Source: Chloroflexota bacterium (GTDB taxonomy: Bacteria > Chloroflexota > Anaerolineae > Anaerolineales > UBA11579). Taken from it: 64,000 bases of DNA. The stretch spans positions 1-64,000 of the forward strand of contig JABFGG010000022.1 in NCBI GenBank assembly GCA_013112575.1, written 5' to 3'. Positions within the stretch are counted from its first letter, which is position 1, and every line of letters starts with the position of its first letter. Positions 35,529 to 43,338 of this stretch are shown piece after piece. Position numbers and translations under genes: made by a program. The notes below the pieces were generated by a model, which was not told where the DNA came from, did not search any database, and saw only the letters and a list, made by a program, of their open reading frames with translations.

Positions 35529-35843
35529 TCATGGCGCGGGCTTCTGCCCATAAGCCTCTGGTAGATCTCGGAGATCGCCCAGATGGGACCGGGCGACGTC
35601 GTTTAGCGCGTCGGTCTTATCCAGAATGAGCTTCGCGTGTTCCAACCCCAGTTCCAATTCCCTCTTTTGCCTGGCCAGGTTAGCCAGGGTGTCCTCAAGA
35701 TTCCCGTTCTGCTGGTGGGTCAGGCGACGTCTGTCCAGGGTCTCGCGTAAGACCTCCAGGCGGCCTCGGTCCCTACCCCAGAAATAGGCGACCAGCACTA
35801 CGGGGAGCAGGATCGCGAGAGTGATTCCAATTGCTGTGTACAT
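35529..35843 (-). CDS. Membrane-anchored coiled-coil phage protein
   Basis: A 104-residue protein started at ATG 35843 (ATGGAGTT upstream). A membrane helix at residues 4-22 (IGITLAILLPVVLVAYFWG) is followed by a long charged coiled coil (RLEVLRETLDRR to LARQKRELELGLEHAKLIL). The shape recalls i-spanins or phage regulators of lysis, but the host is unlikely to have a standard outer membrane, so this stays open. Its start lies inside the preceding gene (46-base overlap). Confidence 0.6.
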   Translation of the reverse strand: MYTAIGITLAILLPVVLVAYFWGRDRGRLEVLRETLDRRRLTHQQNGNLEDTLANLARQKRELELGLEHAKLILDKTDALNDVARSHLGDLRDLPEAYGQKPAP

Positions 35844-35977
35844 GCGTTCAACTCCATTTCTGTGAAAAGAAATAAGCCTGCGATCACCAGTGCAACGATG
35901 ACCAGCAGGATGATTGACCACTTCAGATAGCGGCGAATACGATCATGTTCGAGGGGGTCATACAGGTCTTTTTTCAT
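35798..35977 (-). CDS. Small single-pass membrane protein
   Basis: A 59-residue protein with CGGAGGAAA before its ATG, first gene of the leftward early operon. One helix (WSIILLVIVALVIAGLFLF, residues 20-38) follows a charged N-terminus, and two Cys occur in the short tail. It overlaps the next membrane gene by 46 bases, suggesting that they work as a pair. It faces the integrase start across 60 bases, which must hold divergent promoters. Confidence 0.6.
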   Translation of the reverse strand: MKKDLYDPLEHDRIRRYLKWSIILLVIVALVIAGLFLFTEMELNACTQQLESLSRSCSP

Positions 35978-36037
35978 AGGCTTTCCTCCGAATACAAAAA
36001 ATGTCACAAGGCGAGATTTCGGCTGTACCTTGGGTGA

Positions 36038-36988
36038 ATGACGATGCCATCCGTTGGGCGTGATACCGAGCAGCGCAGGCGAACCTTTCCCCCGTCCCCC
36101 TCCTTGCTTCGCGCCGTGATGACCTACCTGGACGTGGTCTACGCTGACAAGTCCCCTGAGACCAAGAAATGGCACACCAGCAAGCTGACCGTGATGGCCA
36201 GCGAGATCGGGGCTGATCGGGACCTGGCGACCATCCAGGACTTCGAGGTCCTGACCTGGTACGCGTTAAAAGCAAACGACCGGACGATCAGCCGTGATAC
36301 GTTGCACGGCTATGCCCGGTCGGCGAAGAAATTCTTCAAATGGCTGGAGACTGTGGGGATGATCGAGTCGAGTCCCGCGCAGGGGATTGATCTACCCCGT
36401 TTGCCAAAGCGCGGCAAGCGGGGCATCGCGGAGGTGGATGTGCAGGCCTTTTTGCGGATCTCAGCGGGCCATCGACGCAATTATTCGATCATTACCTTCC
36501 TGGAATGCTCAGGTTGCCGGCTGGCGGGGATGGCCAACCTGCGCCCGGAAGATCTGGATATGTCCAATCCTGATCGGCGTTTACGGAAGCGCGCTTTTGT
36601 GATCGAGAAGGGGGATCAGGAGCGCGTGGTTTTTATGAGCAAGCGGGCTTATTTTTCGATGAGACGTTGGTTGGACGTGCGCCCGGCCAGCATGGATACC
36701 GTGTGGGGCCTGGCCCCGCGCGGCATCTACGAAGTGCTGCGCCGCTACGCCAGCAAGCTCGACTTACAGGGAAAATGGTCACCCCATGAGTGGCGCCACC
36801 GCGCCGGCCGCAGGTGGATCACACAGGGCATGCACCTGTCGCATGTCTCCCAGATCCTGGGGCATTCATCCACCTACGTGACCGACCAGTTCTACGGTCA
36901 GTTCAACGTCGATGAGTTACAAGAAGCCTATGAAGGTATTGTCGAGGTTACAGATATTGCACAGGTTCAAGGTACTGATAAAGGGTAA
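36038..36988 (+). CDS. int: Tyrosine site-specific integrase
   Basis: A 316-residue protein with a SAM-like N-terminal core-binding part (residues 20-110) and a complete catalytic set: Arg161 (CRLAGMANLRPEDLD), Lys191, His250 and Arg253 (HEWRHRAGRRW), His276 (LGHSSTY), Tyr286 (QFYGQF). It recombines attP with a tRNA-Lys target: its stop lies 4 bases before the conserved anticodon loop of the tRNA 3' half. The start is uncertain (ATG at 36038 or 36044), since no strong ribosome site is seen. No excisionase was recognised. Confidence 0.9.
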   Translation: MTMPSVGRDTEQRRRTFPPSPSLLRAVMTYLDVVYADKSPETKKWHTSKLTVMASEIGADRDLATIQDFEVLTWYALKANDRTISRDTLHGYARSAKKFFKWLETVGMIESSPAQGIDLPRLPKRGKRGIAEVDVQAFLRISAGHRRNYSIITFLECSGCRLAGMANLRPEDLDMSNPDRRLRKRAFVIEKGDQERVVFMSKRAYFSMRRWLDVRPASMDTVWGLAPRGIYEVLRRYASKLDLQGKWSPHEWRHRAGRRWITQGMHLSHVSQILGHSSTYVTDQFYGQFNVDELQEAYEGIVEVTDIAQVQGTDKG

Positions 36989-36992
36989 TGCC

Positions 36993-37034
36993 CTTTTAAG
37001 CCATTGGTTGAAGGTTCGAGTCCTTCCGCGCTCA
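36993..37034 (+). other. Attachment site: 3' half of tRNA-Lys(UUU)
   Basis: CTTTTAA (36993-36999) is the tRNA-Lys anticodon loop. It is followed by the 3' anticodon stem, variable loop, a perfect T arm (GAAGG-TTCGAGT-CCTTC, 37010-37026), acceptor strand CGCGCTC and discriminator A. No 5' half is present, and the 5' anticodon stem base pairs imperfectly (one C-C), as expected when phage DNA replaces it. So this is the displaced half at the integrase end; the intact tRNA should lie at the other prophage end. Confidence 0.8.
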
Positions 37035-37124
37035 CTGATGTAAAACCTGTCATGTGCAGGTTTTATGGTTTAAGAGAAGGTTGTCTTGTTGCAATAATCA
37101 CAAATTCGAAGGAGAATAATATTT

Positions 37125-37601
37125 ATGGACTACCCAATACTAGTAGATGGATTTGAAAACCAGGATATTCGGTATATACCCACGGGTTGGTTTTCGACAG
37201 CAAGATTGCTCGTGAACGGGGAACCCCCGGTTGCCACAGAGAATGGCCTGCGGTGGGTATTAACACGTGATGATGGCGAAACAGTGCTGGCGCATTTCCA
37301 CTCAAAAAGCATATTCAGCAATTTACAGACACTTGAAGTCGATGGTAAGGGATACCGGCCTGAAGGTTTAGAATCTATCAAATGGTATCAATATCTCTGG
37401 TGCAGTTTCCCAATCGTCCTGATCTTCGTGGGGGGAGCTATAGGCGGGCTTATCGGTGCTATAGCTATGTTCTTAAACATACAGATCTTTTATAGAGATG
37501 GAATCCAACCGGCGATCAAGTATGTGCTGACCCTTGGTATTTCGATTGCCACGATTGTGCTCTATATTGTCTTTGGGGTCATTATTTCATTACTATTTTA
37601 A
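37125..37601 (+). CDS. Small two-helix membrane protein, unknown
   Basis: A 158-residue protein, first gene beyond the attachment site, with GAAGGAGAA upstream. Residues 1-85 are soluble and beta-rich. Two strong membrane helices lie at about 92-117 and 131-157. No family is recognised. A terminator-like hairpin follows at 37677-37702, so it may be a single-gene unit. Confidence 0.6.
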   Translation: MDYPILVDGFENQDIRYIPTGWFSTARLLVNGEPPVATENGLRWVLTRDDGETVLAHFHSKSIFSNLQTLEVDGKGYRPEGLESIKWYQYLWCSFPIVLIFVGGAIGGLIGAIAMFLNIQIFYRDGIQPAIKYVLTLGISIATIVLYIVFGVIISLLF

Positions 37602-37676
37602 GGACCTTTTTAGAAGACGGAATTTTGATAAATACAACGCAACTGTAAAAAACAGGCCTTCTTCCGCCCACACTCG

Positions 37677-37708
37677 AACCGCTCAACATTTGTTGAGCGG
37701 TTATTTAT
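37677..37708 (+). terminator. Probable terminator
   Basis: An 11-bp stem (AACCGCTCAAC, 37677-37687, with 37692-37702) and loop ATTT are followed by ATTTATTT, a broken T-run, so strength is moderate. Confidence 0.5.
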
Positions 37709-37732
37709 TTAGTTGTGAAAGAGGTGGAGGGA

Positions 37733-37912
37733 ATGCACGCAACTGAGCAAGCTGGCAGCTGGATAGTGTACACTGCCTGTGTGGTGGAAGAGAAGGGGGG
37801 AGACTTGAAACTGGCTGCAGAAAAGGCCAACACCAAGCTGCATGAATTAGTCAGCAAGGCAGTTGATTCCAAACAATTGCTTATTCAAATCACTCATGAT
37901 GTATACTTATAA
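37733..37912 (+). CDS. Small hypothetical protein
   Basis: A 59-residue protein if started at ATG 37733, which has AGAGG 7 bases upstream; a GTG at 37715 is in frame. Mixed charged helix (KLAAEKANTKLHELVSKAV) with a strand at each end. No family is recognised and no context ties it to neighbours. Confidence 0.4.
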   Translation: MHATEQAGSWIVYTACVVEEKGGDLKLAAEKANTKLHELVSKAVDSKQLLIQITHDVYL

Positions 37913-37930
37913 ATCTAAAGGAAGGACATC

Positions 37931-38579
37931 GTGACTGAAATCCTATCTTCATATTCTGAAGCTATTTCGACGATTGTTGTTTTTATTCTAGGCGGCCTTT
38001 TAACCGCCTTAGTGGGCTGGATTAGGTCACGCAGAGGTAATTGGGTAACTGTAACTAAGGTCTCTGAGACGCCACTTCTTACAGTTTCCGAGCAAATTAA
38101 AAATGAGCTGGAGATCAAGTTCAGAGGGGAACAAGTGGAAAGCCTAGTCATTACCACACTTGAACTAGAAAACATCTCAAACGTCCATATCGAAAAATTT
38201 CAGATTCATCTGTTACCTGAGCCAAAGGGCGATCTTAAGGCCAGTGAAAAAATATAAGACAGATAAACTGACAATCTCCACACTCTCCGATGAGAAGCTT
38301 TTCTTCAATGTGAGGGGTGGTGGTTCCAACTGGCAGGCTAAATTCGTTGAGAAAAGCGTTTCGCTATATCTTTCTTTTTGGCTTGCAATTGTATTGTTGA
38401 TTGCTGGAGCTCGATACGCTGCAAAAATTATTCTTCAGATAGAAAGCCCTGAATTACCAGCAGGATTCTTAATTTTTGATTTATTGATGTCTATTTGGAC
38501 TGTTAGTGTGTTTCTTGTGCAGCCATTACGTAGTGAAATGATCAAAGCTTTTAAGGAGCTCTTTTTAGCAAATAACTAA
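37931..38579 (+). pseudogene. Membrane protein gene split by a +1 frameshift
   Basis: The first frame (GTG 37931 to TAA 38255-38257, 108 residues; AAAGGAAGG upstream) gives an N-terminal membrane helix and a beta domain that stops abruptly after KASEKI. A second frame (38244-38579) continues the beta domain (TDKLTISTLSDEKLFF) and adds two membrane helices, with no ribosome site of its own. The frames meet at a run of six A (38247-38252). Removing one A joins them into one protein of about 215 residues. So this is a decayed gene, a sequencing error, or a programmed slip on the A-run. Function unknown. Confidence 0.6.
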
Positions 38580-38599
38580 TCACTCACACAACCAATGGT

Positions 38600-38942
38600 T
38601 TATTTCTGCCACAACCAATTTGTACAGACAACTCTAGCCAGTGCAATGCCAAAGCCCAGCGCCGTATCCCAGGGCAATATCTAAATTCGTAGCGTAATCG
38701 CCTGTTGGAGTATCAACCATTATCCAGATAGCTGTGAAAAATTCAACCGCTCGCCCATCCCTCTTAACGGGCCAACCATTCCAGAAATTCGCTTGCACAA
38801 ACTAAACTCCAAGCTGATCAATATTGGTAATCTGCCGCTTGCGCGTGCAGTAATAAGCCCGCTTGGAAAAATCTGAGTTCACACTTTTTGGCAGTTCTTT
38901 ATCTGGCTTTGACAGTTTCACCAGTGTATACTCGGAGTAATC
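38600..38942 (-). pseudogene. Decayed minus-strand gene remnant
   Basis: No intact gene covers 38580-38976. On the minus strand one frame runs from 38942 to 38636 with a single internal TAG (38802-38804). The part after the stop reads like protein (FWNGWPVKRDGRAVEFF, then DTPTGDYATNLDIALGYG). A one-base shift near 38665 would extend it (ALGFGIALARVVCTNWLWQ) to a TAA at 38600-38602. No start or family is recognised. Best read as a gene relic with a stop and a frameshift. Confidence 0.45.
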
Positions 38943-38976
38943 CTAGCAAGTATGGTAACTATTTGAAGGGCGACCG

Positions 38977-39828
38977 ATGACGACGCAAAGTTTTCCCTAC
39001 ATCACCGATTACATAAACGAAATATTCGACAAAGAAAAAAAGCGATTCGATTATCGTTTCATTCGTCCCTTATTCACGATTTCTTTCTTTTTCGTGCGTC
39101 TTGTTATGGTCCCTATCAAATTCGTTTTCCACCGCAGGGCCTGGGGTTATGAAAGCTGGTTGATCGACAGCATTCTTGCTTTTGGCATAAAGTACCTGGC
39201 TTCGCGTGAGGCGCTTCAGTTATTGATCAGGCATGTGCAGATCGAGCCTCTGCTCTATCGTTATTTGCTTTCTGGCACCCCTGAACGAAGAGACCGAACT
39301 GCTGAGATGCTCAAGGGCATCGATGGGGATTTTACGATCAACTCGATCCAGGATGTGCTGGATCATGGGCTAACTATCTGTCACGATGATCTTTCCTACG
39401 AAATCTTTGAGCGCTTTGACAAAGAAGCGTTTCTGGAGAATATAGATTTCTATAGAAAGAACAAGCCAGAAGATATTGAGCAATTCGGGACAAAGGTTTT
39501 GGAAGAGAATAGCAAATATTCGCTGCAGATCTTTGGCGCATCCAATGTAGTCATCATTGTCGTTTACACAATCACACTTTTTGCGGATTTCCACACAGCC
39601 ATGCGTGCCCTGAATTCTTTTGATTCTGACTCGCTTCTACTGTGGTGCCTGAAACATATTTGCGCAGACGATGAACGCGCAATGGTTGACCTCGACTTTT
39701 ATCTGCAAACCTACAGCAACCGTAGTCATTACAACAGTGACTCGTTCAGGTCAGATCCAAATCAATATCTCTATTACCATATCGCATTCGACGAATTTGC
39801 CTACGAGTTATTGAGGAATCGAGCCTAA
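38977..39828 (+). CDS. Hypothetical protein of ketosynthase-monooxygenase operon
   Basis: A 283-residue protein, first of a three-gene operon; its stop is one base before the next start. Residues 28-48 and about 192-208 are hydrophobic and may touch the membrane. The rest is helical and charged, with several conserved-looking Tyr, His and Asp (NQYLYYHIAFDEF at the end). No catalytic motif is recognised. Co-occurrence with a KAS III-like enzyme suggests a partner in making or handling an acyl product. Confidence 0.6.
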   Translation: MTTQSFPYITDYINEIFDKEKKRFDYRFIRPLFTISFFFVRLVMVPIKFVFHRRAWGYESWLIDSILAFGIKYLASREALQLLIRHVQIEPLLYRYLLSGTPERRDRTAEMLKGIDGDFTINSIQDVLDHGLTICHDDLSYEIFERFDKEAFLENIDFYRKNKPEDIEQFGTKVLEENSKYSLQIFGASNVVIIVVYTITLFADFHTAMRALNSFDSDSLLLWCLKHICADDERAMVDLDFYLQTYSNRSHYNSDSFRSDPNQYLYYHIAFDEFAYELLRNRA

Positions 39829-39829
39829 C

Positions 39830-40912
39830 ATGCGCGATTGCTACATCACCAGCACAGGCGCATTTCTCCCCGGAGAGCCAATCAGCAATGAGAGCATCCA
39901 ACAATACATGGGGAAAGTGTTTGGAGAAGGGAAAGTCCGGGACAGAATCCTCAAAGCCAATGGTATCCAATCCCGGCACTATGCCTTAGACAAACAACAG
40001 AATGCCACCCACTCGCTCTATGAGTTAGCCTCTGAAGCGGTCAAGGATTGTTTGCCGTCGGATCGAAATTTGTTGGATATCGACTATCTTTCTGCCGGGA
40101 CCACGCTGGCCCCGCTGCTCGCGCCGGGGGTCTCTTCCATTTTGCACGACCAGTTGCGCAAAGATGAAGTCATCAGCCACTCGCTCGAGATCAACTCCAA
40201 TTCAGGGATTTGTACCTCAGGAGCCCAGGCGCTGGTCAATGGTGCCCGGGCAGTCAAATCCGGGGATGCGGATACAGCCATCTGCGTGGGGGTTGAACAG
40301 GCTTCGGATGGCCTCAAGTCAAAAGTGTTTCGCACCACGTATGATATTCCGACTATCCTGCGGGACGTTAGGCAGTCCAAATGGTTCATGTCTGTGTTCC
40401 TGCGCTTTATGTTATCGGATGGGGCCGGCGCGTTTCTCCTTGAAGAGCAGCCAGCGGAGAATGGTCTCTCACTAAAAGTGAACTGGAGCTACTCGCGTTC
40501 ATTCGCCAATGAAGCACCACTGTGCATGCAAGTTCAGAGCAGGCCGATGATCTTGAGCCAGGACATCAGGATCCTGGCCAAGTACATGACGCCATTGTCG
40601 AAAAGAGCGGTGGAGTGTGCGCTGGATGCGCATAATGAGTCGCTGGATAACTACAGCATGGTTCTGCCTCATATGTCCTCGTATTACTTCGAGCCGTCGG
40701 TCAAGAAGATCATAGCCAAGCTTTCACCGAAGTGGGAAGTTCCTTACTGGACAAATCTGCGTACGGTTGGCAACACCGGTGCGGCCAGCATATATATCAT
40801 GCTGGATGAGTACCTGAAAACCCAACCCGCCGTGGCGGGTGACCGTATCTTGCTTTTTGTGCCGGAATCGGGGCAGTTCAACTACGTCCTTGTCAGCCTG
40901 ACAGTTGTTTAG
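39830..40912 (+). CDS. KAS III-like beta-ketoacyl synthase
   Basis: A 360-residue thiolase-fold enzyme with the KAS III triad: Cys128 (NSGICTSGAQAL), His281 (VLPHMSSY) and Asn315 (TVGNTGAAS). The usual HQAN around the His is replaced by HMSS, typical of specialised KAS III relatives (secondary metabolism, CerJ/DarB-type) rather than the housekeeping FabH. It probably condenses or transfers an acyl chain. With the flavin monooxygenase next door it suggests a small biosynthetic operon. Confidence 0.8.
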   Translation: MRDCYITSTGAFLPGEPISNESIQQYMGKVFGEGKVRDRILKANGIQSRHYALDKQQNATHSLYELASEAVKDCLPSDRNLLDIDYLSAGTTLAPLLAPGVSSILHDQLRKDEVISHSLEINSNSGICTSGAQALVNGARAVKSGDADTAICVGVEQASDGLKSKVFRTTYDIPTILRDVRQSKWFMSVFLRFMLSDGAGAFLLEEQPAENGLSLKVNWSYSRSFANEAPLCMQVQSRPMILSQDIRILAKYMTPLSKRAVECALDAHNESLDNYSMVLPHMSSYYFEPSVKKIIAKLSPKWEVPYWTNLRTVGNTGAASIYIMLDEYLKTQPAVAGDRILLFVPESGQFNYVLVSLTVV

Positions 40913-40951
40913 AAAACATCCCTTCAATATCTTCATAGGAACCAAGAAGTC

Positions 40952-42514
40952 ATGAAGATCGCGGTGATCGGCGCTGGCAGCAGCGGACTTGTAACGCTGA
41001 AGTATCTTCTCGACAATTACCCGGTCAAAGATATTGTCTGTTTTGAAAAGAGTTACTCTGTGCGTGGCTGTTGGGGTGACCAACGGCCTGAGTTTGTCTC
41101 TACAACCACCAAATACACTACCCAGTTTTCCTGCTTCCGAAAATGGCTCCCTGATGTAATGCCCGAGCAGAATTTCGAAGAGTTCTTTCGCGGTGCTGAG
41201 TTTGGCGATTATCTGGAGGAATTTGCCGAGCACTTCAAGCTAGAAGAATGCATTCGGTTTGGTGTCGAACTCAGGCATCTTGAGTGGAGTGGTGATAAAT
41301 GGGAACTCTTATTAGCCAAGAATGGGAATGAAGAGTACTTGGAGTTCGATGCCGTTTTTCTCTGCACCGGCTTGGTCAACCAAAAAATACCCTCCGGTTC
41401 CACAGCAATTCCGATAGCAGAAGAACCCGAAACCATACGTGATTCAACTGTGGTTGTGATGGGCGGCGGCGAGTCGGCTGTGGATATCGCCAACCATTTA
41501 GCGAAGCCAGAATACAACAACACAACTTATCTTTCGCTGCGCTCTGGTATTCGTGTCAGCCCTCGCTATCATCCTATCCGGGGTGTGCCCTCGGATTTCT
41601 TGCGCAACCGGCTGCTGCTCTCTTTTTCCAAAGGGGCACGCAACTGGGTTGGCGAGCGTTTTGTGACATTTCGCATCCGCTTTAACCGGCTCCTGGCCAG
41701 GTGGTTTACACATCAGCATAAGAGCGCTGATGCCGATGAGCAAGCGCAGGCATTAAGGCGTGAGTGGGATTTGAAGCTTAAAGCCCGAGCCAACGACGGG
41801 CTTTTTAACGTCTTCCACAACAAGAGTGATGATTTCCTTGAGGCCGTCGGGGGAAAACGATTACACATCATAGGGACACCCGTAGATGAGCAAGGGAGCG
41901 AATACTATGATTTCGATAGATCAAAGACGCTGCGCATCGCGCCGGATGTGTTGGTTTGGTCGGCAGGGTATCGCTCCAATTTGGCAGAGCTTTCCTCAGA
42001 CAATATCCACCTGAAAGATTTTTATCTTGGATGCGTACACGCCAGCATGCCCAATTTATTTCTGGTCGGCTTCGCGCGCCCCATTATCGGCAATATTCCT
42101 TCGATCAGTGAAATGCAAGCACGCTTTGCTGTGGGCGTTCTTGCCGGAAAATACGCGCTTCCGAAGGATTTGAATAAGAAACAAGCGACTGCCTGGAAAT
42201 TGTTGTGCGCTAAATACCCCGCCATCAATACGGAGAACGTTTATCCGGTGGAGCAGTATCCGTACTGCGACATTCTTGCGCAAAAGATGAATATATTGCC
42301 AACGCTGGGAAAGGTTAAATCGTTGAGAACATGGCTGAAACTTATGCTCGCCCCAGCCAGCACAACCCATTACATCGATGAGTATTTTGACCAACAAGCG
42401 ATCGAGTATCAGAATATTCACACCCCCTTTGTGATTGTCGCGCTGCTGGCCATGATGCGACTGTTTGAATATCCTTTCCGAATAATTGTATCTATGAGGC
42501 ACAAAGGAAGATAA
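40952..42514 (+). CDS. Flavin-containing monooxygenase
   Basis: A 520-residue protein with an FAD-binding GAGSSG motif at residues 7-12, a second nucleotide site GGGESA (about 171-176, for NADPH) and a C-terminal WSAGYRSN segment before the last FAD contact. It resembles FMO/Baeyer-Villiger enzymes that oxidise ketones, amines or sulfides. The last 50 residues end in a hydrophobic helix (FVIVALLAMMRLFEYPF), possibly membrane-associated. 39 bases after the ketosynthase stop; same operon. Confidence 0.8.
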   Translation: MKIAVIGAGSSGLVTLKYLLDNYPVKDIVCFEKSYSVRGCWGDQRPEFVSTTTKYTTQFSCFRKWLPDVMPEQNFEEFFRGAEFGDYLEEFAEHFKLEECIRFGVELRHLEWSGDKWELLLAKNGNEEYLEFDAVFLCTGLVNQKIPSGSTAIPIAEEPETIRDSTVVVMGGGESAVDIANHLAKPEYNNTTYLSLRSGIRVSPRYHPIRGVPSDFLRNRLLLSFSKGARNWVGERFVTFRIRFNRLLARWFTHQHKSADADEQAQALRREWDLKLKARANDGLFNVFHNKSDDFLEAVGGKRLHIIGTPVDEQGSEYYDFDRSKTLRIAPDVLVWSAGYRSNLAELSSDNIHLKDFYLGCVHASMPNLFLVGFARPIIGNIPSISEMQARFAVGVLAGKYALPKDLNKKQATAWKLLCAKYPAINTENVYPVEQYPYCDILAQKMNILPTLGKVKSLRTWLKLMLAPASTTHYIDEYFDQQAIEYQNIHTPFVIVALLAMMRLFEYPFRIIVSMRHKGR

Positions 42515-42588
42515 CATTTTTTCAAGGTGTTTGGGTAACGCATATGCTAAAGTCTAAAGGGGTTTTATCCTCGAACAAACCAGACCTG

Positions 42589-42662
42589 AGAGCCAGGTTA
42601 CTAGTTGGGCTGCTACAGTGGTCTCATAAGCCCTTGGTCTGGAGTTCGACTATCCCACTCTA
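42589..42662 (+). pseudogene. tRNA-Met(CAT)-like relic
   Basis: A 73-base stretch with tRNA layout: an AGTTGGGCTGC D-loop-like part, anticodon loop CTCATAA (CAT at 42625-42627), a TTCGACT T-loop, and AGAG/CTCT pairing at the two ends. But the anticodon stem, T stem and inner acceptor pairs carry several mismatches, so a working tRNA is unlikely. It may be a decayed tRNA or the leftover half of an old integration site. Confidence 0.4.
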
Positions 42663-43058
42663 TTGCTGGGACAGCGAGTTGAGATGTCGTTCCAATACCG
42701 CGTAAGCTTGTTGTTTTCCCATATTCAGTATCGGTGCTTGCACCTTACTTACTAGGACTTCAGCTGACCCTCCCATCATCTCTGTTCCCCAATCAAACAT
42801 GATCTGTAGGCCTTCCGAATCGTCAGCTTCTATTGCAATCAGCAGCGATTCAATTATGAAATCTAAGTCACTTTGTTGCATATGCTTTTTTGTATAGAAT
42901 ATCAATTGGCTATTTTTTGTGTCAGGATCTCTCAGTTTAGCCATTATTCTAAACGATAATGATAAGTTGTTAGGAAATCGTTGATTTTGTTGGTCGGAGT
43001 TGTGTCCTTTTTTGTCTGTAGTGGTGCTGGGATAAGCAAAATAAAAAATAGCAGCCAA
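42660..43058 (-). CDS. Hypothetical protein, uncertain
   Basis: A 132-codon frame with a TTG start, or about 94 residues if started at the ATG at 42944; neither has a clear ribosome site. The C-terminal 70 residues form a plausible helical domain (QSDLDFIIESLLIAIEADDSEGLQIMFDWG). The N-terminal part looks non-coding. It may be a small real gene with the later start. Confidence 0.4.
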   Translation of the reverse strand: MAAIFYFAYPSTTTDKKGHNSDQQNQRFPNNLSLSFRIMAKLRDPDTKNSQLIFYTKKHMQQSDLDFIIESLLIAIEADDSEGLQIMFDWGTEMMGGSAEVLVSKVQAPILNMGKQQAYAVLERHLNSLSQQ

Positions 43059-43143
43059 TTGATCTCGTCATACCAAACCCCCAGCAGCAAGCCAGTCATA
43101 CATTCATAAGGGCCAATTCAAGAACCAAAGATAAAAAATGACT

Positions 43144-43207
43144 TACTAGTTTAGTTCACGGCTAAACTAGTGAACCTGTCTAGGTGAAGGGGCACCCGGA
43201 CAGGTTC
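43144..43207. other. Two adjacent hairpins in an intergenic stretch
   Basis: A 9-bp stem CTAGTTTAG/CTAAACTAG (43146-43154 with 43162-43170) is followed directly by GAACCTGTC/GACAGGTTC (43172-43180 with 43199-43207), whose loop contains a smaller GGTG/CACC stem. No T-run follows. It could be a structured leader or a regulator site ahead of the aldo/keto reductase gene 130 bases on. Confidence 0.4.
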
Positions 43208-43338
43208 AAGTGCAGTCTAGCATATAGTGTCTGGACGAGCGCAAACGGTTCTGTCAGGACGATATAATTTACTTATAAGCATACAATATAGAATCGATGA
43301 ATATCATCACCTCCGATAGTGACCTTAAAGGAGTACAA

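Larger units (their letters stand above)
1..37034. mobile_element. Integrated siphovirus-type prophage (left end outside window)
   Basis: A complete run of phage head, tail, lysis-like, early and integration genes ends at a tyrosine integrase whose stop lies next to the 3' half of a tRNA-Lys gene (36993-37034). That is the usual displaced-target signature of tRNA integration. The left attachment site, small terminase and the intact tRNA must lie left of base 1. Late genes read rightward and early genes leftward, with cargo between them. The short tape measure (636 residues), tail tube protein and frameshifted chaperone point to a long non-contractile tail. The structural genes look intact, so the prophage may be functional. 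Confidence 0.9.

Noticed and set aside
35482..35553. A 23-codon plus-strand frame with AAAGGAGA before its ATG
   Set aside because: It is very short, has no recognisable sequence, and its 3' end overlaps the convergent coiled-coil gene. A good ribosome site alone is not enough.
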